This document shows, one piece after another, positions 1 through 12,300 of a stretch of 64,000 bases of DNA. The translations under genes were made by a program, and so were the position numbers. The notes under the pieces are model-generated. The model saw only the letters and a program-made list of their open reading frames with translations, was not told the DNA's origin and did no database searches. Within the stretch, counting starts at the first letter, position 1. Each line of letters begins with the position of its first letter. The DNA comes from Paraphysomonas bandaiensis (Eukaryota > Chrysophyceae), in NCBI GenBank assembly GCA_965644295.1, contig CBFFRP010000096.1:62001-126000 (forward strand). The letters run 5' to 3'.

Positions 1-1
1 T

Positions 2-652
2 CAGCCACTCTATGACCAACAACTCGAACTTCTTGCAGCCAAGCATTCCCGATCATCAGAGTTGGAGAATGCGCTATCACGAATGACGAATTTGCAGAAC
101 CGATATATTCTTAATATAGTATCACTTGAATTGCAGTGCGGAATACTTCACAGACGGTGTGAAAACCTCCTATTACAAAGTAACAGGAGTGGGATGTGCA
201 TGGAAGATGCCTGTTGTAGATATGCTTCTCTCTGTGACCGTTTCAATAGTAGCTGCCTTACTATATCGCAGCTGACAGAGGATTTGAGAGTAGCACGTAC
301 AGCTGAACCGTTTGCAGTGAAAAAATTAAACTTCATGCTATCGAGACTTCTGGGAGAGAAAAATCATTACGAAAACAAGGTAATGTGCACTTTACATCTA
401 AGTTTGTCTCATTTTTGGATAGGCTAAATCACTCTCGAAGGACTTACAGCGCAAACTGCTAGCAGGTACGCCTCTACAGAGGGAGTTAGGTCGCGTGTCA
501 CAGCGATTAGAAGAGGTGCTGTTTGTATGGATATTATCTCCATTTTCTAAGTGCTAGTGCAGGTCGAAAATGAGAGAAATGCTTATCGCGACGCGATGGT
601 TCTTGCGTGTGAAACGTACGGTGTCAAGAGTGAAAACCAGTCCTGGTTTTAG
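2..652 (+). CDS. 3' end of a coiled-coil protein gene (partial)
   Basis: The reading frame is open from base 2 and continues across two short introns (379-425 and about 510-562) to a TAG at 650-652. The translated part is helical and rich in Glu, Leu, Arg and Gln (for example LELLAAKHSRSSELENALSR and QRELGRVSQRLEEV), as expected of a coiled coil. Both introns have GT...AG ends and the frame is kept. The 5' part of the gene lies outside the window, so no family can be named. A centrosomal or ciliary structural protein is possible, but nothing specific supports it. No membrane segment or catalytic motif is visible. Confidence 0.6.
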
Positions 653-1514
653 ATTGCTGTAATTTCATGTTTGTAAAAAGTATAATTGCAATTTGTAATT
701 AATGGAATGTAATAAATATATATAGCTAACTTTGGTAGCTTATGTATACTTAAACGACAAAATGAGCATCTATGCTACAAATAACAAGTATTAATGGGAT
801 TCACCAGAGTAGTATAGCTATAATATTGTACCACCATCATCTGCATTGATTTACCTATATGCACGTACCATATATATATATTGAACAAGCACCGAAAGAG
901 TAAAAGTTTGTCCATATTCAATAGTGAATGTTTGCTTACTGCTTATAAGCAAAGGCGTGTAAGAGTCACAACCAATATGTAGCAAACCAATATATCTAAC
1001 TAGTGCTTAACTCTGATATCTGATATCCTACTATTTAGCGCTATGAAAGCTGCTTGTGCGTTGTGCGTCACCGCAAGCACCAAGGTGCAACCACTTTCGC
1101 TCTCTGTTAAGGTTAACTAGCCCGAATGCTTGACTTCAGTAGGAAACTCAATGCACAGGATGCCTTTGAGGTGGGCCCATTTCCGAAAGTCTGTTTATTT
1201 GGCAAGGCTCAATGACGTCTACACTAGCATTTGGCTATGAGTGACTGTAAGCTGGTAACTATATCATGCATAATGCAGGCTACATATACTACATAACACA
1301 TCAGCCAAGTATTTTAGCTTTTTCAATCACGTCAGAGCTTGAGATGCGTTGTTTAGATCAATAAAATTCAAACTTCTACACAACAGCTGAAGTAGCAACC
1401 AAACACAAAGTAATGTGACCCCAGTTGTGCAAAAACCACATATTTTTTAATTGTACTACTCAAAAAAGTATTTGTGTGACAAAGCAAAACATGTAACCAA
1501 TAAGAGCATACAAC
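653..1514. other. intergenic, carries one dispersed-repeat copy
   Basis: AT-rich DNA between the convergent 3' ends of the coiled-coil gene and pyruvate carboxylase. Apart from the reverse-strand repeat copy at about 985-1250, I see no coding exon or RNA gene. Confidence 0.6.
985..1250 (-). repeat. dispersed repeat, copy A (reverse orientation)
   Basis: Read on the minus strand this matches the stretch at 8900-9125: CACTCATAGCCAAATGCT, then GGGCCCACCTCAA, GTCAAGCATtCGGGC, AAGTGGTTGCACCTTGG and GTTAAGCACTAG follow in the same order. The core holds two small inverted repeats, GCACC-TT-GGTGC and a GCTTG...CAAGC stem. No protein frame is conserved between copies. It is a non-autonomous element or an element tail, family unknown. 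Confidence 0.75.
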
Positions 1515-4500
1515 CTACGACTGAATTTCCACAATAAGGTCGCCAACACCCAGCTGCGCTCCTTCGACGACATGCAGCGCTTTCACCACACCCTCTATTG
1601 GTGAGCTGACCATTGTCTCCATTTTCATCGCTGATATGACAACAAGAGGATCACCTTTGGCAACAGGATCACCTTGCTTAACTCTCACATTGAGAATAAC
1701 TCCAGGCATGGGAGACCCAACCGACCCGGGAACCAAGGGGTCAGCCTTCGGATGTGCCCCAGCAGCTGACCCACTGATTGATCGATCTACAACTTTCACT
1801 ACACGCTGAGTACCGTTCAATTCGAATGTGACCTCTCTACATAAGTCAGGTGAAAAGAAATATACACTCCAATGATTAATACATTACCTGGCGCCGAGAG
1901 CATTAGGCTCCGAAACGTGTTTCAGACTGATAATCAGAGTTTTACCTTTCTCAAGTTCAACGGCGATCTCCTCTCCAACTTTCATTCCCTCCACAAATGT
2001 CCTCGTGTCAAGGACTGAGAGATCACCATATTTTGCCTGGTTTTTCATGAACTCATCGAACACCTGGGGGTACTGTGAGTAGGACACCGTCTCCCGCTCG
2101 GTGACTCTGGGACCATACTTTTCGCGTAGGGAGACAGATAGAGCGTCGAAGTCAACAGGGTCCATCTCTGCTCCAGGTCGCCCGTCGAAACAATCTTTGT
2201 CATTAGGCAGCTTCCGACCGGAAATTACTCTAGAGCGCAATGGCTCTGGGAACCCAAAAGGAGGAATGCCAAGGTACCCCTGGAAATACTCTACCACTGA
2301 GGTGGGAAAGGATAGAGAAGAGGCCCGCTCTACTACATCCTCTTCAGAGAGCTTATTCTGAACCATGAATTGCGCTAGGTCTCCTACTACCTTAGAGCTC
2401 GGTGTCACTTTGATGATGTCGCCCATCAGCCTATTTGCCGCGGCGTATGCTTTCTTAATGGCTGGCCACTCGCCTGAAAGACCCAGCTGTCTGGACTGGA
2501 ACAATAGGTTCGTGTACTGTCCACCAGGCATCTCGTGTGCATACACATCAGCGCTACCGCTCTTCTGACCCGATTCAAACGGGGCATAGACGTTGCGGAC
2601 GTCCTCCCAGTACTCATTGATGGCAGTGATCTGCTTGAAGTCTAGACCCGTGTCCAATTCTGTTCCGCGCACAGCAGAAGCCACAGCACCCATGGAGGGC
2701 TGAGAAGTCAGGCCAGACATTGCATCAAATGCAACGTCCACAGCATCTGCCCCTGTGTAGTCAAAATATCGCACGTCAGAAATCTAACGTAGACACTTGC
2801 AAAAACGCACCTGCATTAGCCGCAGCAAGCATGGATGCGACCCCGGTTCCCGCAGTGTCGTGAGTATGAACGTGGATGGGGACATCAGGAAATTCCTTCC
2901 TCAAAGCGGATACAAGAATGTGGGCCGCGCGAGGTTTCAGCAAACCAGCCATATCCTTGATGGCAAGGACGTGTGTCCCTAACTCCACCAGTCGACGAGC
3001 AAATTCCAGGTAATAGTCAATATTGTACTGCGAATTTTTGTCAGTAACATCACCCGTGTAGCAGATTGCTGCTTCTATAATACCACCCGAAGCACCAACG
3101 GCATCTATGCCAAGCCTCATGTTCTCCACGTAGTTCAAACTGCGAAGAAGTGGGACTCAATATTATACATGTGATGATGATATAAACGACTTACCTATCG
3201 AACACACGAAATACATCCATGCCATTTTTCTGTGCAACCTCACAAAATTTGAAAACTACATTGTCAGGATATGAAGTATACCCCACAGCGTTGGCGCCGC
3301 GGAGGAGCATTTGGAATGGAATGTCAGGAACTGCCTCTCTCATCTGCTGTAGCCGCTGCCAGGGGCATTCATTAAGGAATCGCATGGAAACATCGAAAGT
3401 TGCTCCGCCCCAGTTCTCTAAACTGTAGGCGCCTGCCAAACCCACTGCGGTAGCAGGGGCAATCTTGAGTATATCGTGGGTGCGTAGGCGGGTGGCCAGC
3501 AGTGACTGATGGGCGTCTCTCCAAGTTGTGTCCGTTACGAGCAAGCCATTGTGAGACCGCACCGCCTTGGCGAATGCTTCCGGCCCCTCTGACGTATACA
3601 CTGAACGCAAACTGCGCAGAGGAGCTGTTTTAGCATCCTTGAAAGGTGGTTCCATGATATTCGGTACCACTGGAACCACTCGGGAGCAAGGTGCGCCCAC
3701 TGCGCCTAGCCCTTTTGGAGGTCCATTGACAATCACGTCCCCGATGTACGATAGCAGCTTGGTACCTCTGTTATCAGTACTCTCTCGGGCAAGGACTTGT
3801 GGGTTGTCTGCAATAAAAGAGGTGTTTACCACACCCTCTGTGAAGTCGGGATGTTCCAATAATGCCAACAGAAATGACTTATTGGTTGACACTCCTCGAA
3901 CTCTGAATTCCTTTAAAGAACGGCGTAGCTTGCGTACGCAGTCTAAACGTGACTTGGCGTGAGCGGTGACCTTGACCAAAAGTGAGTCGTAATGAGGAGT
4001 AATTATAGCCCCAGGAAACCCGGGACCATCGTCAAGCCGAATGCCCATTCCTCCAGGCATACGAAATACCTCCAGCACACCAGTATCAGGGTTAAAGTCA
4101 TGCGCTGGGTCCTCTGTTGTCACTCGACACTGCATAGCCACGCCATTTACCTGGATAGCGTCCTGGGTCAGCCCGAGGTCTTTCAGAGTAGCGCCCGAAG
4201 CAATCTTGATCTGAGACTGGACAATATCTATACCTGTTACTTGTTCCGTGACAGTGTGCTCAACCTGCACTCTGGGGTTTACTTCAATAAAATAGTGTCG
4301 GCCTTCACCATCCACCAAAAATTCCACAGTACCAGCGTTCTTGTACTTGGCTGCGGACATAAGACGAAGGCTATCTTCCAACATAGCCTTGCGAGTTGCC
4401 TCAGGAAGATTCATAGCAGGAGCGGTTTCCACCACTTTTTGATGCCGGCGCTGCACGGAGCAATCCCTGTCCCAGAGATGCACAACATCTCCAGTTCCAT

Positions 4501-5433
4501 CCCCCAGTATTTGCACTTCGATGTGGCGAGGCTTGTACACATATCTGGAACAAAACAGCAAAGTTGAACACGGTAATAATAGGCAATATAAAAGAAATCA
4601 ACCTTTCAATAAATACGCTCCCTACACATATGAAAAGGATGTGTTAATTTTATATAAGGTAAGGGGCGCAACGTAGCACATACCGTTTCCAAAAGCTGCC
4701 AGTGCTTCAGACGTGGCGCGGTCGAATGACTCTTTCAGCTCGCTTTCTTTCATTACTACACGCATGCCTCTTCCGCCCCCACCATGTGCAGCCTTGATTA
4801 TCACCGGATAGCCGACACCTCCATCAATGAAGCTTTTGGCTTCCTCGAAGGTGGTGACGAATGTTTCCGTCCCAGGTACTACAGGAACATTGCAGGATAT
4901 AGCAAGATTCCTTGCGGCAGTTTTATCACCAAATGTAGCTAACTGGTCCGCTGTTGGGCCAACAAACATAATTCCATTCTCAGCACACTTTCTAGCAAAA
5001 GTAGTATTTTCAGAGAGGAAACCATAGCCGGGATGAACAGCTTCGACACCATTGGTGACAGCAATGTTGATGATACCATCAATATCGAGGTAAGCACCAA
5101 CCGGACTCTTGCCCTTTCCCACAAGAAAAGCTTGATCACATTTATATCTGTGTTGTTGGAGTCTGTCCTCGTGGCTGAATATGCCCACAGTCTTTATTCC
5201 TAATTCAGTTCCTGCCCTGTACACACACATAACAACAAACACAACACAGCAACCGATCCACCCACTCACCTCATTATTCGAGTTGCTATTTCTCCTCTAT
5301 TTGCTGCCATTACCTTTGCAAAGGGTGGCTGTGAGTTGTCATATGCAAGCCCTCTGACGATGTTTCCTCTTGCAGATATACTCACACCTCGAGGCAGATA
5401 ACTCCTTTGCAACGGTCTACCGAACCTCAACAT
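1515..5433 (-). CDS. PC: pyruvate carboxylase, mitochondrial
   Basis: ATP- and biotin-dependent carboxylation of pyruvate to oxaloacetate, an anaplerotic mitochondrial reaction. The spliced product is about 1,190 aa, normal for a single-chain enzyme. In order: an Arg-rich N-terminus from [16 protein letters not shown] (likely transit peptide); biotin carboxylase domain ([16 protein letters not shown], the Gly-rich ATP loop [24 protein letters not shown]); carboxyltransferase domain ([44 protein letters not shown]); C-terminal biotinyl domain with AMKMET, whose Lys is the biotin site 36 residues from the end. The start Met at 5433 precedes the transit-like stretch; upstream frame is not conserved. 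Introns are short (4545-4602 is 58 bp, 4622-4683 is 62 bp) and flank a 19-nt exon. No disabling change seen. Confidence 0.96.
4603..4621 (-). other. PC: 19-nt micro-exon of pyruvate carboxylase
   Basis: Between introns 4545-4602 and 4622-4683 lies a 19-nt exon. Joined to its neighbours it encodes GSVFIER inside [20 protein letters not shown], the conserved biotin carboxylase stretch that precedes the HIEVQ motif. Both introns have GT-AG ends. Without this exon the frame breaks and a conserved motif is lost, so the assignment is strong. Confidence 0.9.
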
Positions 5434-6192
5434 AATGAATAGAAAATCCGATGAATTGAATAATGCACTGGAGGTTGATGTGCTTGTGTCGAGCTCGTTT
5501 GGTTTGATCTGAGTGCCAATATATGGTACAGTGTGTGTGAGGTTGCTGGTTTGGATCCTGTAGACTGTATTTTCATGAGTACAACGACACACTCGGACCA
5601 ACTGCAGTGCAATCCTGCCGACGTATGCATATGACAGAAACCACGTAAACCATCGTGTATCATTCCTTCCATAATACAGTGATTTGATTGGCTAAATTGA
5701 TCCCACAGAAACCCATCACAGAATACTGAAAGATTCAATTTCGAAATCTGCATGTGGTCTGTCTGTATAACGAATAGGAATACATAGAATACATATGGAT
5801 TTGCACTCTCATGTTGCACTGCAACATATCCATATCTACATCTAGTTTGGTACAGCAGTACATCACTGCCGTATACTGGTATACCTCTACGTAGTACAGA
5901 ATACAGACCTGCTGGAAAAACTTGTATGAGGTGCAGTGTGTGTGTAGGTGTGTGTAGGGTGTGCGTGAGGATGATGTGGGTGCGTGTGGGTGGGTGTGGG
6001 GGTGTGTAGGTGATGTGGGGGTGTGGGTGTATCATATGATGCAGTTACAGTGCCGTATTTGCAGTGCAGGAGGGAGTATCTTCAGACATGGCAGCATTAT
6101 AGTGAACTTGGAGTGTTATCTCTGTGCTTTAAAGACAGGTGTGTGAATACCATGAGATCTCTCTCTGTTCTCATGTTTCACAGGAAGATAAG
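5434..6192. other. intergenic, shared 5' region of two divergent genes
   Basis: Upstream region between the divergently oriented pyruvate carboxylase and FMN-reductase genes. It includes a GT-rich, microsatellite-like stretch at about 5935-6040. Apparent frames here are low-complexity and I see no supported gene. Confidence 0.5.
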
Positions 6193-6965
6193 ATGACTGT
6201 TCGAGTGCTTAAGACAGTTGTGTTTATGGGCAGTGCCAGAGATATGGCAGCAGCCTGGGGAGGTCTGTCTGCGCTGTCGTATGATCATAGTAGAGGTCAG
6301 TGTGTCTACAGGTGACTCAAGATTGGGCACAAGAGTGTTGGAGTGGGTGAAAAGCGTATTATCTGCACGCTCAGAGGAGTTGGGAGGAGGTACTCACCCG
6401 CTCATAGTGTCTTATCTTCACACTGTAATTATTAGAGACTATCAAGCATGACGTCACTGTTTTTGACCCATTGGATGTATTTGCCAAGGAAGGGGCACTC
6501 GCAACGAGTGGAGGAGAGTTAAGACATCCTCATTTTTTCTATCGTAGTGGTGAAGCCCCGAGTGAAATGAATGCAATGGCTGATGTCATCAGAGCTGCGG
6601 ACTGTTTCCTCGTTGTGACGGCAGAATATAATCATACTATTCCTCCTGCTTTATCATCTATGATGGGTCATTTTGGTGGATCGTGCTATGCATACAAGCC
6701 GAGTGGTATTGTGACTTACTCTCCTGGACCATGGGGAGGATCCCGAGTTGCCGTTGCCCTTCGTCCTTTTTTAAGTGAGCTTGGCTGCCTACCAGTATCC
6801 AAACTGGCATGTTTTCCTTCTCCTACAGATTTGTTTGAGGCTGACGGGACGCCCAAAGATCCTTCACACAGAATGCTGAAACAGCTTCCCGCCATGCTCT
6901 CACAGCTGGAATGGTTTGCGGTTGCCCTGAGTAACCAAAAGTCCGCGGTTGGTATTCCTTCCTAG
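6193..6965 (+). CDS. NADPH-dependent FMN reductase-like flavoprotein
   Basis: Flavodoxin-fold oxidoreductase of the NADPH-dependent FMN reductase / chromate reductase group, likely cytosolic, reducing flavin or quinone-type substrates with NAD(P)H. Exons 6193-6262, 6312-6389 and 6436-6965 join through introns of 49 and 46 bp to give 225 aa. An N-terminal beta strand and phosphate loop (VVFMGSARD, then [13 protein letters not shown]) resembles the FMN phosphate site. [14 protein letters not shown] matches the family hallmark in which the E-Y-N segment contacts the flavin, and [16 protein letters not shown] matches the following strand and loop. The start ATG at 6193 is the first in frame before the phosphate loop. 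Exact substrate cannot be told. Confidence 0.88.
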
Positions 6966-7885
6966 AGTTTTGCACATTTCAGGCGGTATAGTTGGTATTA
7001 TAATATACCAGGGTATGTAATTTGTTAACGACCCTCTTCTCGTGTTTGAGCCTCAATAATCAATTAAAAAATTGTGATAGACATCTCTCATCACTTATGG
7101 TCATTCAATAATTCTATAGCACCACTACTACCGACCAATATTATGATATCATAGATGGGCATGATCTTATATAGTGAATTTATTTCAGGTTCCCTAGCGT
7201 AGTGCATATCATTTCATTGAATTCATTGAATCCTGTTTTCAGCTACAGTATTCTTCAAGCAATTGGAAGACCTCATTATGCAGCTTTAAATTGCTTACAA
7301 AGAAGTAAAAGTTACTCCTTCTCAATTCAAAGTTGTAGATGCATATATTCTTCACATCCACAAGTTATAACTGGTGGATATACAACCGCCAAAAACTTAA
7401 CAGGACAAACTGGTAGACTTGTGGCTCCGACCTCCGACATTTTAGCTAGCCTCTCACCACAGTCAATTCTTCTTGTGTGAACAACTTTTTGTAATAACTT
7501 TAGTAGAGCTTTCTTTGATTGTCCCATGAAACATTTTTGATGCTTGTCGTATATATATAGCATGAAGTCTGATCATCATTTCCAATATGGTGCAGTGGCA
7601 CAGGTTGGAAATTGGAAAAAGGGCCATCCTGCCCAACTTGTTCCCTCCCAACTCCCAATATTACTTAATTTTGACATTTTGTTTTCATAGTTAATTAGGG
7701 TTAGGATTTAAGTTAAAATTATTCAAATGTGAGAGTTTTACGATAATTTGGGAAATTTAGGAGCATTTACAGTATTTAAGTAGAAATGTTTAAAAAAACT
7801 ATTCTATTTGTGGTATTAGAATATACTAAGTGAAATGCCAAATCACGCACACTCTGACTGTTCAAGAAAAATTAAGTGGGTTCGC

Positions 7886-8030
7886 TGCCCTCAACAAAGT
7901 TGGACTTGCACCTTTTTGTGGTGTTTTGGGGATAAGCACCGGAGATATTTCTCCAGGAAACTTTCGTACAGCAGATATTGTTCTACCCACTCATAGCCAA
8001 ATGCTTGTGTGGTACAAGGGACACTAATAA
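7886..8030 (+). repeat. dispersed repeat, copy C (5' half only)
   Basis: Aligns with the first half of the copy at 8786: CCCTCAACAAAGTyGGACTyGCACC, GGGATAAGyACCGGAGATAT and CCACTCATAGCCAAATGC recur in the same order. The match stops near the GTGTGGTACAAGG segment. This shows that the 5' and 3' halves can occur separately. Confidence 0.75.
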
Positions 8031-8785
8031 GTGTCACTTGTGTAGACGTCTTTGGGCCCTGACGAATATAACACAGGTATGTTCCTGTTTATTACCCATA
8101 TCCGACATAAATTTCATTTTTTAGAACATTACGATCAGAGCATTACGATCAGTACAGGCAGGTTATGACTACATCATTAACATAAATTATAGACAGACGA
8201 TATAGTCTTCATGACTTTCATATAGAGCAAAAATTACAGACAGCGTTTAAATATGGCAACGATTTAATGACGTAAAGTAGTCTTACACTAGAATCGTGAA
8301 GAGCCATGCAACTTGAGGAAGCACTCCGTGGCGGTAATAAGAAGTTGGGTAGCAGATCCATATGTAGACAGTTCTCTCTCTATTTTTGCGTGACAGAAAG
8401 AATTTGATATATTCAACGCATGTACATGCGTATTCAACATAAAATGTTAGCGCAATGATCAGTCAACAGTGATAGACTTCATTATCGGAAAGAATGTATT
8501 CTCCACGTCTATATACCTCTGTCCGCTGTCCATTAACCGAGCCCCTATAATTCTTCGTTATTGATCCATCTCTGCTGTACTTTTCTTGAAGACAAGATTT
8601 AGATCCAGGTGGAGTCTCTCAACATCTAAAGCTTCATGCTTGAATATAGTGCATCTCTTGACTCATTCACGGATTCATTACTCATTGATGTCATGGGAAA
8701 CACTTGTCTTACGATTATCCCCACTAGAAACAAGGGGAAAGGACATGCTGTCTGATGTACGTGATAAAGATTTAGCAATCACATA

Positions 8786-9145
8786 ATCTCCCTCAACAAA
8801 GTCGGACTCGCACCTTTTTGAGATGTTCTGAGGGATAAGTACCGGAGATATTTCTTCTTTGAAACTAACGTGAGCCGCATATATAGTCAGCAGATATTGC
8901 TCTGCCCACTCATAGCCAAATGCTTGTGTGGTACAAGGAATGGGCCCACCTCAAGGGCATCCGGGGTATTGGGCTGCCTGCTGATGTCAAGCATCCGGGC
9001 CGTTCACCTTAAGGATAGAGAGCAAAAGTGGTTGCACTTGGTGCTTGCGGTGACGCAGAAGCAGCTTTCGTGTGGCTAAATACTTGGATATCAAAGTTAA
9101 GCACTAGCTCTTGTACGCCTATTACTAATAATCAGACATTCCCTA
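8786..9145 (+). repeat. dispersed repeat, copy B (fullest copy)
   Basis: The longest copy of the family. Its 5' half matches 7886-8030; its 3' half matches the reverse copy at 985-1250 and the short tails at 29969-30050 and 32036-32190. The 3' half contains two potential stem-loops, GCACtTGGTGC-like and GCTTGCGG...GCAGAAGC. No terminal inverted repeat, target-site duplication or poly(A) end is obvious by eye. It could be a SINE, a MITE, or the untranslated tail of a retroelement. Confidence 0.7.
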
Positions 9146-9350
9146 CCGTCTATATGCAACTTCCAGATAACAGCGGATGGAGTTCTCACCGACAGCTCAT
9201 GTCAAACATGTTTGTATGGACAGTGTGTATGAAACAATGAAAGTTCCATAAAAAGTAGGTGCACACAAAAAGGTGATCATTGGCGATATTAATATTAAAC
9301 TCTTAAACAGTTGGACATACATCACTACAACTACAAGTGGCACAGTTTGT

Positions 9351-12300
9351 TTATTGATACATTTCAATTTTATCACTAACACACTTCTCAACTTCTATCA
9401 GCTGCTGTAGCTTAAGTGCTCTCAGGTTTTCTACGCACGCCACAGTATCTGGATGATCACTACCAAGGTGTTCAGTTCGAATTTCGCGACAACGGATGTA
9501 GGCGTTTTTAGCGTCCTGCAACCGACCCAACGAATGAAGCAGAGCGGCTAAGTTGTGTAATGAAGACGCATACGCTGGATGATTCGCCCCATACACACGT
9601 TGCTTTATTTCAAGGGCACGATCATATACCGATTCTGCCTCTTCATATTCGCCTTGAGAAAATAATAATATTCCAAGATTATTCATGGTATCGGCTATAC
9701 AAGGATGAAAGTAATCGAACAACGACGTTTGAATCGACAGAGCTTCCTCATATAACTCCTTTGCACGACTATAGTTTTGCAAGCTCTGATAAACCCCACC
9801 AAGATTATGCAAAGAAGCTGCAACATTGGCGTGGTCACTTCCAAAGCATGTTCTTTTCATCTCCAGAGACTTTTGATAGTATGGAAGAGATTCCGCGAAC
9901 ATTCCTTTAGCGAAATATACAGCGCCGATATTGTTCAAAGATGACGCAACATCGGGATGAACCGCACCATACAACTTCATTTGGATATTCATAACTTTAT
10001 GAAACATTTTAAGAGCCTTATCATAGTCCCCTTGTGCCTTCAGCATGAGAGCAAAGTTACTCATACATGTCGCGACTTCAACATGTGATGTGCCGTATGT
10101 CGCCTTTTTCACTTGTAATGCATGCTCAAACAAACCGCTCGCCTTCTCGTGGTCTTGGAGAGCGAGATATATATTGGCAAGCATATGTTCACTCTGAGCA
10201 GTTAAAAAGTGGTCTGAACCACAAACCTGGCGGCGAATAACAATAGATTCTTCACAAGGAACGATGGCGTCGTGATACAAGCCTCTGTCGAATAATACAG
10301 AGCATATACCTAATTTAGATTCTGCAATAGATACGTGAAGTGGCATGCCATCTCCAGAATTACCGAATGCATCAAATCGCAACTGTAATGCTTGGTCATG
10401 ATAACTTTTCGCATCTTTAAGATTTCCTCGAAGGCGATAGTTCTCTGCTAAACCAAAAAGAGTAGTAGCAAGTAAGGGGTGTCCATTACGTAGAGCGCGC
10501 AAGCGATTCGCGTAAGCTTTTTTGTACAGGACATGACTTTCATCAAAATCTCTTCTGTTTCTCAGCAGTTCTGCTTTTCCGAACAATATATCACCTGTAA
10601 ATGGGTGAGGATATTTGTCAGACCCGTAGAGCTCAGTGTGCAAACGCAGTGCAATATCATAGATACGACTGGGCTCGTTAATCATAGAGGTCATTTCTTC
10701 TTCGTGTCGGTTTCGACGACTCCCTGTACAAGACCATAAATTAGCATGCAACCCATATGTAGAATAATAGTTCATACCATAGTCTTTCTCTCGCAATGCC
10801 ACTTCAATTTCATTGAGAATAACGTGATCAATGGGTGCAGAGGGATCCAGATCGCGACTCTTTACGTCAGGGTATTCATACCCCATATATCCCATCTTAG
10901 TCTTCTTTATAGAAGAGAGTGACGTGCCCATTACAGACGAAATTTTCGGAAGGGTGCCTGACTGATTTCTAGTGGATGCCCGTGAAGGTGTACGGCTTCC
11001 AGTAATCCCTTCAACCGAAAGATTAGGCTTACCAACGTCTTTGAAAAGTTTTCTCTTTGGTGCAACTTTTCCCATATACCTCTCGACTTCCGCTAGCCCG
11101 AAAAGAACTGGAGCCATATACATGTACTCCTTTTCATAGTGCAACTTGTATGCAGATATTAACTCTCTGTACAGACCTAAAGCGTCATTAAATTTTCCCA
11201 GCGATAATAGCATGCTAGCCAAATTTAATTTCGCATGAAGTACATCATAATGGCGCGGCCCATACAATTTCAAGAGTGTGGCATAAGCCTTTGTCAAAAT
11301 CGGATACGCTAACAGATTATCAATATTTTCAGGAACAAAGTCAAAATTATCCTCAGTCAACGTGTCGCCTTCCATAGAAGGGTATGGAACAACATCATCA
11401 CTTGAGTTTATGGTGTAAATAAACCCTTCCATTTTCCTGTTTTCAGCAAATCCGATCATCATTTTAACAACAGTTGGGTGCTCCATTCCTAGTTCTTTCG
11501 AAACAATGTGTACAGCTTTGAAATAAGTTTCTTGAGCTTGAGCATAGAAACCCATTTCCCGCATACACTCCGCCACACCATAATAAGACTCACCAATCAC
11601 CGGGTGGTACTCCCGATGGAGTTGTCTATTAAGCGTTAAACTCTTCTCGAACATACCTATCACAATATCATTAGAGCAATAACAGCATAGCAATTTCATA
11701 CCTTTTGCAACATCATATTTACCCATTTCCATGAGAACTTCGGCCAGAGCTTGATAACTCAGAGCAACCAGCGGGTGTCGGCCGCCTAAAAGTTTCTGCC
11801 GCACTTGTAAAGCTCGTTCATGCATAAGTTTAGCCTGGTGTAATTTTCCCTTGAAACGAATAGTATCAGCCAAGCGTGACATGGCAAGTGAGCCTAATAA
11901 ATTCGCTTTATTTCCACGAAGCTCTTGCGATTGCGTGAGGGCTTCATCTTGAAACTTTTCAGCTGTCAGAAGGTTACCTAATAGCCTCTCGGTCTCGGCC
12001 AAACCACTAAGGGCCGCAACAGTTTCTACGTGGTCACTTCCCAAAATTGTCCTACGAATTTCCAGGGCAGCCAAATAATGATCTTTCGCTTCGCTGTTTC
12101 GCCCCAGAGAATTCAGGCACATGCCGACGGCAAAGTAACAGTCTGACACAACAACGTGCGGACCATCTTTGGGATCAAACGTCCTCTTCATAAAGTCCAA
12201 AGACCGCTGAAAATATGGCAAGGTTTTGCTATATCGACCAGCCATATGCAATGCACGGGCGATGCACATCAGCGCCCCAATTGTGCAAGGGTGATCGGCA

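Larger units (their letters stand above)
6966..9350. other. intergenic with repeats
   Basis: About 2.4 kb with no spliced frame I can support. It is AT-rich except for the repeat copies at 7886-8030 and 8786-9145. The small frames here have no recognisable domain. Confidence 0.55.

Noticed and set aside
2101-5139. Plus-strand frames inside pyruvate carboxylase, the longest about 190 aa
   Set aside because: They overlap conserved coding sequence on the minus strand and have no recognisable domain.
5427-6035. 202-residue minus-strand frame upstream of pyruvate carboxylase
   Set aside because: It is rich in His/Thr/Tyr from GT-type simple sequence and runs over the carboxylase start; no domain.
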